Shown: positions 23,536 to 34,115 of the stretch, one piece after another
Numbering within the stretch: position 1 is the first letter of the stretch
How the letters are laid out: each line of letters opens with the position of its first letter
Source of the DNA: Ascaphus truei
Lineage: Eukaryota; Chordata; Amphibia; Anura; Ascaphidae
Direction: 5' to 3'
Assembly: GCA_036426205.1 (NCBI GenBank)
Contig: CM071579.1
Span: forward strand, 20,464,891 to 20,528,890
DNA length: 64,000 nt
Made by a program: the position numbers and the translations under genes
Notes under the pieces: generated by a model
Database searches by the model: none
Told to the model about the DNA's origin: nothing
Seen by the model: only the letters and a program-made list of their open reading frames with translations

Positions 23536-23795
23536 TGTACGTGGATTAGAGTGATTCAGGCATATGATTATGCAGTGTGTATCTGTGGGTTAAAATGAGA
23601 CAGTGTAAATCTATGAGTTGTACCCTTCAGCTGGATCTATTCAGCACGTAATGTATATGTTTCGGGTCCTGTTGGGGGACTTCCCTGGGGATCGCTTGGG
23701 ACCTCCATCCAGCACCAGTACAGGAACCACAGTGGCGCCTGTTTTTAGGCGCAAAATGTTGCGGTTGTGTTATAACGAAGCTGTGTGTAGTAAAG
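23536..23795. other. Intronic sequence, nothing recognisable
   Basis: Unique-looking sequence upstream (in mybpc3 reading direction) of the MITE and the C8 second-half exon. No coding signal. Confidence 0.4.
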
Positions 23796-23965
23796 CACGG
23801 GGGGCCAACTTCAGTCCTCAAGATGCACCAACAGCCCAGGTATTAGGAATATCCCTGCTTCAGCACAAATGGCTCAGTCATGATTGAGCCACCTGCGCTG
23901 AAGCAGAGAGAGCCTTAAAAGCTGACCCGTTGGTGGCCATTGAGGACTGGAGTTGGCCGCCCCTG
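23796..23965. mobile_element. Complete palindromic hAT-type MITE with 8-bp target duplication
   Basis: 170 bp. Both ends carry G-rich/C-rich arms around GGCCAACT and CTGGAGTTGGCC, and the inner arms contain CCCTGCTTCAGCACA and GCGCTGAAGCAG. The flanking octamer TAGTAAAG occurs on both sides (23788-23795 and 23966-23973), as expected for hAT insertion. It is non-coding and sits 55 bases before the C8 second-half exon. Confidence 0.85.
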
Positions 23966-24020
23966 TAGTAAAGCTATCTATTTATGTGCTATAACAGGCC
24001 TCTGTGTTTTTGGGGTGCAG

Positions 24021-24213
24021 GGGAAGCCGCGACCCGTGGTAACCTGGTGCAAGGACGGGCAGCCCATTGACCCAAAAGTGTTGGGGTCCGGAACAGCGAT
24101 TCTGAACCATCCTGTTCATCCGGAGCTCGGAGCGGCATCACTCCGGTGAATACCAGGTGCGAATCCAGATCGAAACTGCGAGGACACGGCTTCCATTCAC
24201 ATCCAGATCGTAG
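24021..24213 (+). CDS. mybpc3: Myosin-binding protein C, C8 Ig domain, second half (exon, strand reversed, indels)
   Basis: After a GGGGTGCAG acceptor the plus strand reads GKPRPVVTWCKDGQPIDPK, a clear Ig C-strand with its Trp. Then, across several frameshifts, come RNSDS, TILFIRSSERHHSGEYQVRI and finally EDTASIHIQIV before GTATGTG. Those pieces lie in order in different frames, so single-base losses explain the breaks better than a pseudogene, since the splice sites are good. The preceding half (ending NILIPFQ) is on the minus strand at 31657-31745. Exact end uncertain by a base or two. Confidence 0.85.
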
Positions 24214-24329
24214 GTATGTGAGGGTCTGCGGGGGGGGACAGAGGGGAACCCCCCCCCCTAACAACATGCAGGAGTCTTATGGGAGGCAGAGGAGAGGATC
24301 CAGAGAAGAGAGACCTCCCACTGAGCAGA

Positions 24330-27300
24330 ACCCCAGAACAGGGAAGGAACCCACATACAGTAACTTGGGAGTCCCTAAACAAGGGAAGGAACCCACATAC
24401 AGTAACAGGGAGTCCCTAAACAAGGGAAGGAACCCACATACAGTAACAGGGAATCCCTAAACAAGGGAAGGAACCCACATACAGTCACAGGGAGTCCCTA
24501 AACAAGGGAAGGAACCCACATACAGTCACAGGGAGTCCCTAAACAAGGGAAGGAACCCACATACAGTAACAGGGAGTCCCTAAACAAGGAAGGAACCCAC
24601 ATACAAACAGGGAGTCCCTAAACAAGGGAAGGAACCCCATACAGTAACAGGGAGTCCCTAAACAAGGGAAGGAACCCACATACAGTAACAGGGAATCCTA
24701 AACAAGGGAAGGAAACCCACATACATAACAGGGAGTCCAAACAAGGGAAGGAACCCACATACAGTAACAGGGAGTCCCTAAACAAGGGAAGGAACCCACA
24801 TACAGTAACAGGGAGTCCCTAAACAAGGGAAGAACCCCAATCAGTAACAGGGAGTCCCAAACAAGGGAAGGAACCACACATACAGTAACAGGGAGTCCCT
24901 AACAAGGGAGGAACCCACAACGTCACAGGGTCCCAACAAGGGAAGGAACCCACATCATAACAGGGAGTCCCTAAACAAGGAAGGAACCACTACAGTAACA
25001 GGGAGTCCCTAAACAAGGGAAGGAACCCACATACAGTAACAGGGAAGTCCCTAAACAAGGGAAGGAACCCACATACAGTAAACAGGAGTCCCTAAAAAAA
25101 GGGAGAACCCAAACAGTACAGTCACAGGGAGTCCCTAAACAAGGGAAGGAACCCACATACAGTAACAGGGAGTCCTAAACAAGGGAAGGAACCCAATACA
25201 GTCACAGGGAGTCCCTAAACAAGGGAAGGAACCCACATACAGTAACAGGGAGTCCCTAACAAGGGAAAGGAACCCAATACAGTCACAGGGAGTCCCTAAA
25301 CAAGGGAAGGAACCCACATACGTAACAGGGAGTCCCTAAACAGGGAGGAACCCAACATACAGTAACAGGGAGTCCCTAAACAAGGGAAGGAACCCACATA
25401 CAGTAACAGGGAGTCCCTAAACAAGGGAAGGAACCCACATACAGTAACAGGGAGTCCCTAAACAAGGGAAGGAACCCACATACATTAACAGGGAGTCCCT
25501 AAACAAGGGAAGGAACCCACATACAGTAACAGGGAGTCCCTAAACAAGGGAAGGAACCCACATACAGTACAGGGAGTCCCTAAAAAAAGGGAAGGAACCA
25601 CATACAGTCACAGGGAGTCCCTAAACAAGGGAAGGAACCCACATACAGTAACAGGGAGTCCCTAACACGGGAAGGAACCCACATACAGTAACAGGAGTCC
25701 CTAAACAAGGGAAGGAACCACATACATTAACAGGGAGTCCCTAAACAAGGAAGGAACCCACATACAGTAACAGGGAGTCCCTAAACAAGGGAAGGAACCC
25801 ACATACATAACAGGGAGTCCTAAACAGGGAAGGAACCCACATACAGTAACAGGGAGACCCTAAACCAGGGAAGGGAACCCACAACATTAACAGGGAGTCC
25901 CAAACAAGGGAAGGACAACCCACATACAGTAACGGGAGTCCCTAAACAAGGGAAGGAACCCACATACATTAACAGGGAGTCCCTAAACAAGGGAAGGAAC
26001 CCACATACAGTAACAGGGAGTCCCTAAAACAGGGAAGGAACCCACATACATTAACAGGGAGTCCTAAACAAGGGAGAAGAACCCACATACAGTAACAGGG
26101 AGTCCCTAAACAAGGGAAGGAACCCACATACAGTAACAGGGAGTCCCTAAACAAGGGAAGGAACCACATACCGTAACAGGACGACCCTAAACAAGGGAAG
26201 GAACCCACATACATTAACAGGGAGTCCTAAACAAGGGAAGGAACCCACATACAGTAACAGGGAGTCCCTAAACAAGGAAGGAACCACATACAGTAACAGG
26301 GAGTCCCTAAACAAGGGAAGGACCCACATACAGTAACAGGGAGTCCACACAAGGGAGGAACCACAATACAGTAACAGGGAGCCCTAAACAAGGAAGGAAC
26401 CCACATACATAAAAGGGAGTCCCTAAACAAGGGAAGGAACCACATACAGTAACAGGGAGTCCCTAAACAAGGGAAGGAACCCACCTACAGGAACAGGAGT
26501 CCCTAAACCAGGGAAGGAACCCACATACGGTAACAGGGAGTCCCTAAAAAGGGAAGGAACCCACTACCGTAACAGGGAGTCCTAAACAAGGGAAGGAACC
26601 ACATACCCATAAACAGGGAGTCCCTAAACAAGGAAGGAAACCCACATACAGTAACAGGGAGTCCCTAAACAAGGGAAGGAACCCACATACAGTAACAGGG
26701 AGTCCTAAACAAGGGAAGAACCACATACTAACAGGGAGACCTAAACAAGGGAAGGAAGCCCACATAAGGGGTCTAAACAGGAAGGAACCCACATACAGTA
26801 ACAGGAGTCCCTAAACAAGGGAAGGAACCCACATACATTAACCGGGAGTCCTAAACAAGGGAAGGAACCCACATACAGTAACAGGGAGTCCCTAAACAAG
26901 GGAAGGAACCCACATACAGTAACAGGGAGACCCTAAACAAGGGAAGGAACCCACATACATTAACAGGGAGTCCCTAAACAAGGGAAGGAACCCACATACA
27001 GTAACATGGAGTCCCTAAACAAGGGAAGGAACCCACATACAGTAACAGGGAGACCCTAAACAAGGGAAGGAACCCCCATACAGTAACAGGGAGTCCCTAA
27101 ACAAGGGAAGGAACCCACATACAGTAACACGGAGTCCCTAAACAAGGGAAGCGAACCCACATACAGTACAGGGAGTCCCTAAACAAGGGAAGGAACCCAC
27201 ATACATAACAGGGAGTCCCTAAACAAGGAAGGAAGGAACCCACATACAGTAACAGGGAGTCCCTAAACAAGGGAAGGAACCACATACAGTAACAGGGGTC

Positions 27301-30300
27301 CCTAAAACAGGGGAAGGAACCCCATACAGTAACAGGAGGTCCCTAACAAGGGAGGAACCCACATACAGTAACAGGGAGTCCCTAAACAAGGGAAGGAACC
27401 CACATACAGTAACAGGGAGTCCCTAAACAAGGGAAGGAACCCACATACAGTAACAGGGAGTCCCTAAACAAGGGAAGGAACCCACATACAGTAACAGGGA
27501 GTCCCTAAACAAGGGAAGGAACCCCACATACAGTAACAGGGAGTCCCTAACAAGGGGAGGAAACCACATACAGTAACAGGGAGTCCCTAAACAAGGGAAG
27601 GAACCACATACATTAACAGGGAGTCCCTAAAAAAGGAAGGAACCCACATACAGTAACAGGGAGTCCCTAAACAGGGAAGGACCCACATACAGTAACAGGG
27701 AGTCCCTAAACAAGGGAAGGAACCCACATCGTACAGGGAAGTCCTAAACAAGGGAAGGAACCCACATACAGTAACAGGGAGTCCTAAACAAGGGAAGGAC
27801 CCACATACATTAACAGGGAGTCCCTAAACAGGGAAGGAACCCACATACAGTAACAGGGAGTCCCCTAAACAAGGGAAGGAACCCACATACAGTAACGGGA
27901 GTCCCTAAACAAGGGAAGGAACCCACATACAGAACACGGGAGTCCCAAAAAAGGGAAGGAACCCCCATAACGAACAGGAGTCCTAAACAAGGGAAGGAAC
28001 CCACATACAGTAACGGGAGCCCTAAACAAGGGAAGGAACCCACATACAGTACAGGGAGTCCCTAAAAAGGGAAGGAACCCACATACATAACAGGGAGTCC
28101 CTAAACAAGGGAAGGAACCCACATACAGTAACAGTGAGTCCCTAAACAAGGGAAGGAACCCACATACATAACAGGAGTCCTAAAAAAGGGAAGGAACCCC
28201 CATACAGTAACAGGGAGTCCCTAAACACAGGGAAGGAAACCCACATACAGTAACAGGGAGTCCCATAACAAGGGAAGGAACCCACATACGGTAACAGGGA
28301 GTCCCTAAACAAGGGAAGGAACCCACATACAGTAAAAGGGAGTCTAACCAAGGGAAGGACCCACATACAGTAAACAGGGAGTCCCTAAAACAGGGAAGGA
28401 ACCACACAGTAAACAGGGAGTCCCTAAAACAAGGGGAAGGGAACCCACATACAGTAACAGGGAGTCCCTAAACAAGGGAAAGGAACCCAACATACAGTAA
28501 CAGGGCAGTCCCTAAAACAGGGAAGGACCCACCCATACAGTAACAGGGGAGCCCTAAACAAGGGAAGGAAACCCACATACAGAACACAGGGAGTCCTAAA
28601 CAAGGGAAGGAACCCACATACATTAAACAGGGAGTCCCTACAAGAGGAAGGAACCCACATACAGTAACAGGAGTCCCTAAACAAGGGAAGGAAACCACCA
28701 CATACAGTAACCGGGAGTCCCTAAACAAGGGAGGAAGACACATACAGTAACAGGGAGTCCCTAAACAAGGGAAGGAACCCACATACAGTAACGGGAGTCC
28801 CTAAACAAGGGAAGGAACCACATACAGTAACAGGGAGTCCCTAAACAAGGGAAGGAACCACAATACAGTAACAGGGAGTCCCTAAACAAGGGAAGGAACC
28901 CCACATACAGGAACAGGGAGTCCCTCTAACAAGGGAAGGAACCCAAATAAAGTAACAGGGAGTCCCTAAAAACAAGGGGAGGAACCCACATACAGTAACA
29001 GGGAGTCCCTAAACAAGGGAAGGAACCACATACAGTAACAGGGAGTCCCTAAAACAAGGGAAGGAACCCACATACACGTAACAGGGAGTCCCTAAACAAG
29101 GGAAGGAACCCAATACAGTAACAGGGGTCCCTAAACAAGGGAGGAACCACATACAGTAACAGGAGTCCTAAACAAGGGAAGGAACCCACATACGTAACAG
29201 GGAGTCCCTAAAACAAGGGAAGGAACACACATACAGTAACAGGGAGTCCCTAAACAAGGGAAGGAACCCACTACAGTACACGGGAGTCCCTAAACAGGGA
29301 AGGAACCCAACATACAGTAAACGGGAGTCCCTAAACAAGGGAAGGAACCCACATACAGTAAACGGGAGTCCCTAACAAGGAAGGAAACCCACATACAGTA
29401 ACAGGGAGTCCCTAAACAAGGGAAGGAACCCACATACGTAACAGGGAGTCCTAAAAAGGGAAGGAACCCACATACGTAACAGGGAGTCCCTAAACCAGGG
29501 AAGGAACCCACATACAGTACAGGGATCCCTAAACACAGGGAAGGAACCCACATACAGTAACAGGGAGTCCCTCAAACAAGGGAGGAACCCACATTACAGT
29601 AACAGGGAGTCCTAAACAAGGGAAGGAACCCACATACAGTAACAGGGAGTCCCTAACAAGGGAAGGAACCACATACATAACAGGGAGCCCTAAACAAGGG
29701 AAGGAACACCATACATTAACAGGGTCCCTAAACAAGGGAAGGAACCCACATACAGTTACAGAGTCCCTAAACAAGGGAAGAGAACCCACATACAGTTAAC
29801 AGGGAGTCCTAAACAAGGGAAGGAACCCCATACAGTAACAGGGACGCTCTAAAAACAAGGGAAGGAAACCCACATACAGTAACAGGGAGTCCCTAAAACA
29901 AGGGAAGGAAACCACATAAATACAGTAAAAGGGAGAAACAAAAGTGAGTTGTAAAAGGGGTAAATTGAAGGGGCACACCAGGAGGACACATCACCCTAAA
30001 CAAGGAGGAACCCACATACATTAACAGGGAGTCCCTAAACAGGGAAGGAAACCCACATACAGTAACAGGGGAGTCCCTAAACAAGGGAAGGAACCCCATA
30101 CAGTAAACAGGGAGTCCTAAACAAGGGAAGGAACCCACATACAGTAACAGGGAGCCTAAACAAGGGAAGGAACCCACATACAGTGAACAGGGAGTCCCTA
30201 AACAAGGGAGGAACCCACATTACAGTAACAGGGAGTCCCTAAACAAGGGAGGACCCACATACATAACAGGGAGTCCCTAAACAAGGGAAGGAACCCACAT

Positions 30301-30600
30301 ACAGTAACAGGGAGTCCCTAAACAAGGGAAGGAACCACAATACAGTAACCGGAGCCCTAAACAAGGGAAGGAACCCCACATACATAACAGGGAGTCCCTA
30401 AACAAGGGAGGAACCCCACATACAGTAACAGGGAGTCCCTAAAAAAGGGAAGGAACCCACATCAGTAACAGGGAGTCCCTAAACAAGGGAAGGAACCCAC
30501 ATACGAGTAACAGGGAGTCCCTAAACAGGGAAGGAACCCACATACCGTAAGAGGAGTACCCTAACAAGGGAAGGAACCCACATACAAACAGGAGTCTCTA
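24330..30600. repeat. 6.3-kb minisatellite, about 40 bp unit, roughly 155 copies
   Basis: The unit is CAGGGAGTCCCTAAACAAGG + GAAGGAACCCACATACAGTAA. It holds the near-palindrome GGGAGTCCC. Most copies are 90% or more identical; scattered ones lose bases. A short unrelated patch interrupts it at about 29925-29990. It begins about 120 bases after the C8 second-half donor. Long minus-strand frames here, rich in Gly/Ser/Phe/Cys/Leu, are repeat translation. Confidence 0.95.
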
Positions 30601-30602
30601 AA

Positions 30603-30820
30603 CACATACCGTATATATGCACCGCTGCATTATAACAAATACATACGCACAGCCTTCTCGTGCACACATTTCATCACTACATACCGTATATATGCACCGC
30701 TGCACTATAACAAATACATACGCACAGCCTTCTCGTGCACACATTTCATCACTACATACCGTATACATGCACCGCTGCACTATAACAAATACATACGCAC
30801 AGCCTTCTCGTGCACACATG
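30603..30820. repeat. 74-bp repeat, three copies, reverse complement of 23371-23535
   Basis: The copies contain CATACCGTATATATGCACCG and CACAGCCTTCTCGTGCACAC. They are nearly identical to each other. The block starts exactly where the 40-bp array ends. Confidence 0.92.
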
Positions 30821-30849
30821 AGATGGAATATACAGCCCAGACTCCATCA

Positions 30850-31560
30850 AATGTTTCCTGATAAAGGGCGGTCGCCAGGAGGACTGAAAAAACTCATTCA
30901 TAAAACAACGTATCGCTCAGGAGCGGGAGACGCTGGATCAGCGCGTTATCGACGCGATCAGACAGCGGTGTTCCCGCCTGCGGCGCGGGTGTCGGCAGGA
31001 AGGGATTTTGACCCATACTTTGAATTTAAACTTTATAGTAATCTTAGGCTGAGTCCCCGGTGGCAGCGGCCACGCTCGCGACAACGCGCACACCGCACAC
31101 AAAGTACAGCCATCTATGGGGGGGGGGGGGGGCAGACGGCGTGTGTGCGTGGGCGCACAAGGCGCGATGCGCGATGCACGATGCACGATGCACGACCGCC
31201 TTTGCCAAAAGACAAGATTTTTGTCGTTTTGGCGCGGCGGCAAAGTGCTGGCCACTTCATGGCGGCGGTTCAACCAATGAGGGCGAACCAGCCGCGTGAT
31301 GTCATGGCAGCGCCCCCGCCACGGCCCCCGTCGCGATTTCCTGCTCTTCACCACAGACCACAGGTCGCGGCTCACACTGGTGCACACGCCACCAGGCGCT
31401 CTGACGCGCGCACGCAGGGACTGGGGCCGCGGCCTGCGTGGTTCAGATTAGGAGTTAGAGATTACGAGCGACGAAGGAAAAACCTCTTATTTGTCATTTA
31501 ATGAACACGCACCTCCCGCAGCGTATCTGGTACTCACTGACACAATACAGTGACATCTCT
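30850..31560. mobile_element. Dispersed repeat with a GC-rich insert
   Basis: The outer parts match 19330-19830 in direct orientation. Between them lies a GC-rich block (about 30930-31430) with a G-run (31119-31131), GATGCACGATGCACGATGCA direct repeats and TTTTTGTCGTTTTGGCGCGG. This is MITE-like, but I could not fix its inverted ends. The 294-codon plus-strand open frame across it is Arg-rich and CpG-driven, with no domain. Confidence 0.5.
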
Positions 31561-31656
31561 ATATACACACACATTCACATCATACAATATGCACATCTAC
31601 GTACTGTACACACAGCCTTGCTATTACACACATGCACAGCTGGTGATACTCAGTAC

Positions 31657-31745
31657 CTGGAAGGGGATGAGGATGTTCACCGTTTCTCCAACTTTCTTGA
31701 GCAGCGTCTGTCTCAGGCCTCGGGGGAGCCGGATCTTGGGGCGTT
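31657..31745 (-). CDS. mybpc3: Myosin-binding protein C, C8 Ig domain, first half (exon)
   Basis: This 89-bp exon lies between a CCCCTCAG acceptor and a GTACTG donor. With the last base of the previous exon it reads [19 protein letters not shown] then [11 protein letters not shown], the N-terminal strands of the C8 Ig domain. The [12 protein letters not shown] motif is conserved across MyBP-C paralogues. It splices in phase from 32544-32711. Its 3' partner (GKPRPVV) is at 24021 on the opposite strand. Confidence 0.9.
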
Positions 31746-31789
31746 CTGAGGGGGGCCAAAGATTCAGAGAAACTGAGGTTAAACAATGC

Positions 31790-32525
31790 TGTGTCTGTGT
31801 CACGCTGCACTGTGTGTGTCTGTGTCACGCTGCACTGTGTGTGCCTGTGTCACGCTGCAGTGTGTGTGTCTGTGTCACGCTGCACTGTGTGTCTGTGTCA
31901 CGCTGCACTGTGTGTCTGTGTCACGCTGCACGCTGCACTGTGTGTCTGTGTCACACTGCAGTGTGTGTCTGTGTCACACTGCAGTATGTGTGACTGTGTC
32001 ACACTGCAGTATGTGTGTCTGTGTCACGCTGCAGTGTGTGTGTCTGTGTCACGCTGCAGTGTGTGTCTGTGTCACGCTGCAGTGTGTGTGTCTGTGTCAC
32101 GCTGCATTGTGTGTGTCTGTGTCACGCTGCAGTGTGTGTCTGTGTCACGCTGCAGTGTGTGTCTGTGTCACACTGCAGTGTGTGTCTGTGTCACACTGCA
32201 GTGTGTGTGTCTGTGTCAAACTGCAGTGTGTGTGTGTGTCACACTGCAGTGTGTGTGTTTGTGTCACACTGCAGTGTGTGTGTCTGTGTCACGCTGCAGT
32301 GTGTGTCTGTGTCACACTGCAGTGTGTGTCTGTGTCCCACTGCAGTGTGTGTCTGTGTCACACTGCAGTGTGTGTGTCTGTGTCACACTGCAGTGTGTGT
32401 GTTTGTGTCACACTGCAGTGTGTGTGTCTGTGTCACACTGCAGTGTGTGTGTTTGTGTCACACTGCAGTGTGTGTGTCTGTGTCACACTGCACGGTACGT
32501 GTGTTTGTGTCACTGTGTGTCCACG
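31790..32525. repeat. Minisatellite, about 23-25 bp unit, roughly 30 copies
   Basis: The unit is TGTGTCTGTGTCACACTGCA with variants CACGCTGCAG and GTTTGTGTC. It is open in all three plus frames, giving Cys/Val/Ser-rich pseudo-proteins of up to 335 codons. It lies in the short intron between the C7 and C8 exons and stops about 20 bases from the C7 donor. Confidence 0.93.
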
Positions 32526-32543
32526 TGTCACTGTAACACTCAC

Positions 32544-32711
32544 GCATGATCTCCCGGATAGTCACAGCCTCCTTCAGTGCACACGGCTCGCTGGGCCCTG
32601 CCAGGTTCATGGCTCGGACCCTGAAGTTGAGTTTCTCCCCAGTAGGAAGTCCTTGGATCAGCTGCGACGTTCTCTCTGTCAGGCCCTGCAGGGCTGGGAC
32701 CCAGTCCGAGG
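32544..32711 (-). CDS. mybpc3: Myosin-binding protein C, C7 FnIII domain, second half (exon)
   Basis: This 168-bp exon with an intact frame lies between a CCCTGCAG acceptor and a GTGAGTG donor. It encodes ASDWVPALQGLTERTSQLI, then GLPTGEKLNFRVRAMNLAGP and CALKEAVTIREIM. The LPTGEKLNFRVRAMNLAG core is the F-G region of the FnIII domain before C8. This is the most 5' mybpc3 exon I can find; C0 to the first half of C7, which should lie at higher coordinates, is absent from the window. Confidence 0.9.
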
Positions 32712-33029
32712 CTGCAGGGAAACAACACTCAGAGCGGGCACAACAGGCAGGAACAGACCTGCAGGCTCCACGCCAAGGGGGGGTATGGACTAGCAGCAAA
32801 ACTGGGGGCACAAGCTGGCACAGCATTGGGGAAATAAGATTGTCCACAGCCCCCCCATAGTCAAGAGAAAAATCGAAATATTCAAAACTAGTGTGAAAAT
32901 GCACAGACGGTGACACACGTTTGGAGCATTTTGGGGCTGTGAGGTTAAATATTTATCAAAGTGTCCTGGCTGCAAATTAGGCAGAAGAGGAGCAGAAAAA
33001 AAGTGCCCTAAATGTAAAAAAGCAAAGAA
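32712..33029. other. Intronic or breakpoint-proximal sequence, nothing recognisable
   Basis: Mixed sequence 5' of the C7 exon. No upstream mybpc3 exon (first half of C7) was found here or further right. Confidence 0.4.
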
Positions 33030-33218
33030 TCCCCCTGCACCCCTGGCCTGCACCCCCTGCCTGCTCCTCCTCCCTGCTCCCGCCCCCCTGCCTGCTCTTC
33101 CTCCCTGCTCCCGTACCCCCTGCCTGCTCCTCCTCTCTGCTCCCGCACCCCCTGCCTGCTCTTCCTCCCTGCTCCCGCACCCCCTGCCTGCTCCTCCTCC
33201 CTGCTCCCGCCCCCCTCT
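33030..33218. repeat. Minisatellite, about 33 bp unit, five copies
   Basis: The unit is CACCCCCTGCCTGCTCTTCC + TCCCTGCTCCCG. Copies differ mainly in CTC/CTT. Confidence 0.88.
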
Positions 33219-33415
33219 TTACCTTATCTCCAGCGTCAAATGATGCCGCAGGGTTACGCTGACGAAGACGGGGTAAGACAATGTACAGAGGCCTCGCGCG
33301 ATCCCCCGGCATTTAATTTAAATGGCTTGGGTAATAGCGCGGGACCTCTGTAACGGCCGCACCCCCCCCCCCCCCTCAAAAACCTTGCCCCCCAATTTGC
33401 GTACCCCCGTCCTAT
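33219..33415 (-). mobile_element. Fragment related to the hAT-like MITE at 35531-35817
   Basis: In reverse complement it shares the run GGGGGTACGCAAATTGGGGG (compare CAGGGGTGTGCAAACTGAGG) plus the ATTTAAATTAAATGCC and CAGAGGCC blocks of the later element. A C-run of about 15 at 33361-33376 interrupts it. Confidence 0.5.
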
Positions 33416-33754
33416 AGGAAGCTTTCGTCTGATAAATCCTGCTGCAGGTTTTTACCCACGTTTTGCAGCCAGGAAACAGTGATAATTTTACAAATGGAAA
33501 CACATAGGGGAATATGTATCAAGGCAAAAGCCGTTCTGTGGGTAACAAGTCTGCAGCACATGTATAGAGGGAACATGTAATTACAAATCAGTAGGCGTGT
33601 GCCCGTGATGGTGCAGTTTGTCTTTCTGCAGAATGACACCACTGTTCCTTCGATGTGTACACCCCTTCGACCCCATAGAATTTGCCAGCAGATAAAAACC
33701 ACTGGGCCCATCCACTGGGACCATCTTTTGCCTGCTGTAGTGTTTATCCTAAAC
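33416..33754. mobile_element. Probable old interspersed repeats
   Basis: Contains CCATAGAATTTGCCAGCAGA followed by TAAAAACCACTGGGCCCATC near 33670-33712. From memory this resembles a repeat seen widely in amphibian and fish genomes. Class not assigned. Confidence 0.4.
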
Positions 33755-34060
33755 CAGCGGTTTTCAACCTATTTTTGGTTAAGGTACCCTATGTGAAATT
33801 CTGAGGAACCCCAACCCTCTCTAATAGCGCGTCTGAGATCAGATGCATTGTAAGGAACCCCAACCCTCTCTAATAGCGCGTCTGAGATCAGATGCATTGT
33901 AAGGAACCCCAACCCTCTCTAATAGCGCGTCTGAGATCAGATGCATAGTAAATTCTTCTGTATTTGTTGCCATTTTGAAATGACCTGAACATTACAGGGA
34001 ACCCTATAGGGACACACGGGGAACCCCAGGGTTCCTAGGAACCGTGGTTGAAAAAAGCAG
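33755..34060. mobile_element. hAT-like non-autonomous element with internal 50-bp tandem triplication
   Basis: The left end CAGCGGTTTTCAACC and the right end GGTTGAAAAAAGCAG form imperfect inverted repeats of the kind seen in hAT elements. Inside, a 50-bp unit beginning TAAGGAACCCCAACCCTCTC is repeated three times almost perfectly (33790-33945). No target duplication is visible because the right end abuts another MITE fragment. Confidence 0.6.
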
Positions 34061-34115
34061 GGATATGCTGAAAACTGAACTCGTTGGTGGCGGTTGAGGA
34101 CTGGAGTTTCCCATG
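34050..34115 (-). mobile_element. 3' arm of the palindromic hAT MITE
   Basis: AGCAGGGATATGCTGAAAAC followed by GTTGGTGGCGGTTGAGGACT and GGAGTTTCCC matches the right arm of the copies at 23.9 and 44.3 kb. Only this half is present, fused to the end of the previous element. Confidence 0.6.

Noticed and set aside
13662..24213. mybpc3 as a pseudogene because several exons have frameshifts
   Set aside because: Splice sites, phase and residue conservation are intact in all exons, and the indels cluster in low-quality stretches, so sequence error is the better explanation.
24971..30177. Many minus-strand frames with GSFPCLGTPCYCMW-like repeats
   Set aside because: Translated 40-bp satellite. Phase drifts with indels, and there is no start or splice context.
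30617..31501. 294-codon plus-strand frame
   Set aside because: Starts in the 74-bp repeat and runs through CpG-rich MITE-like sequence. Arg/Ala-rich, with no domain and a competing open frame on the other strand.
31786..32793. 335-codon plus-strand frame rich in Cys, Val and Ser
   Set aside because: Translation of the TGTGTCTGTGTCACACTGCA array in three open frames. Its end overlaps the antisense of the real C7 exon.
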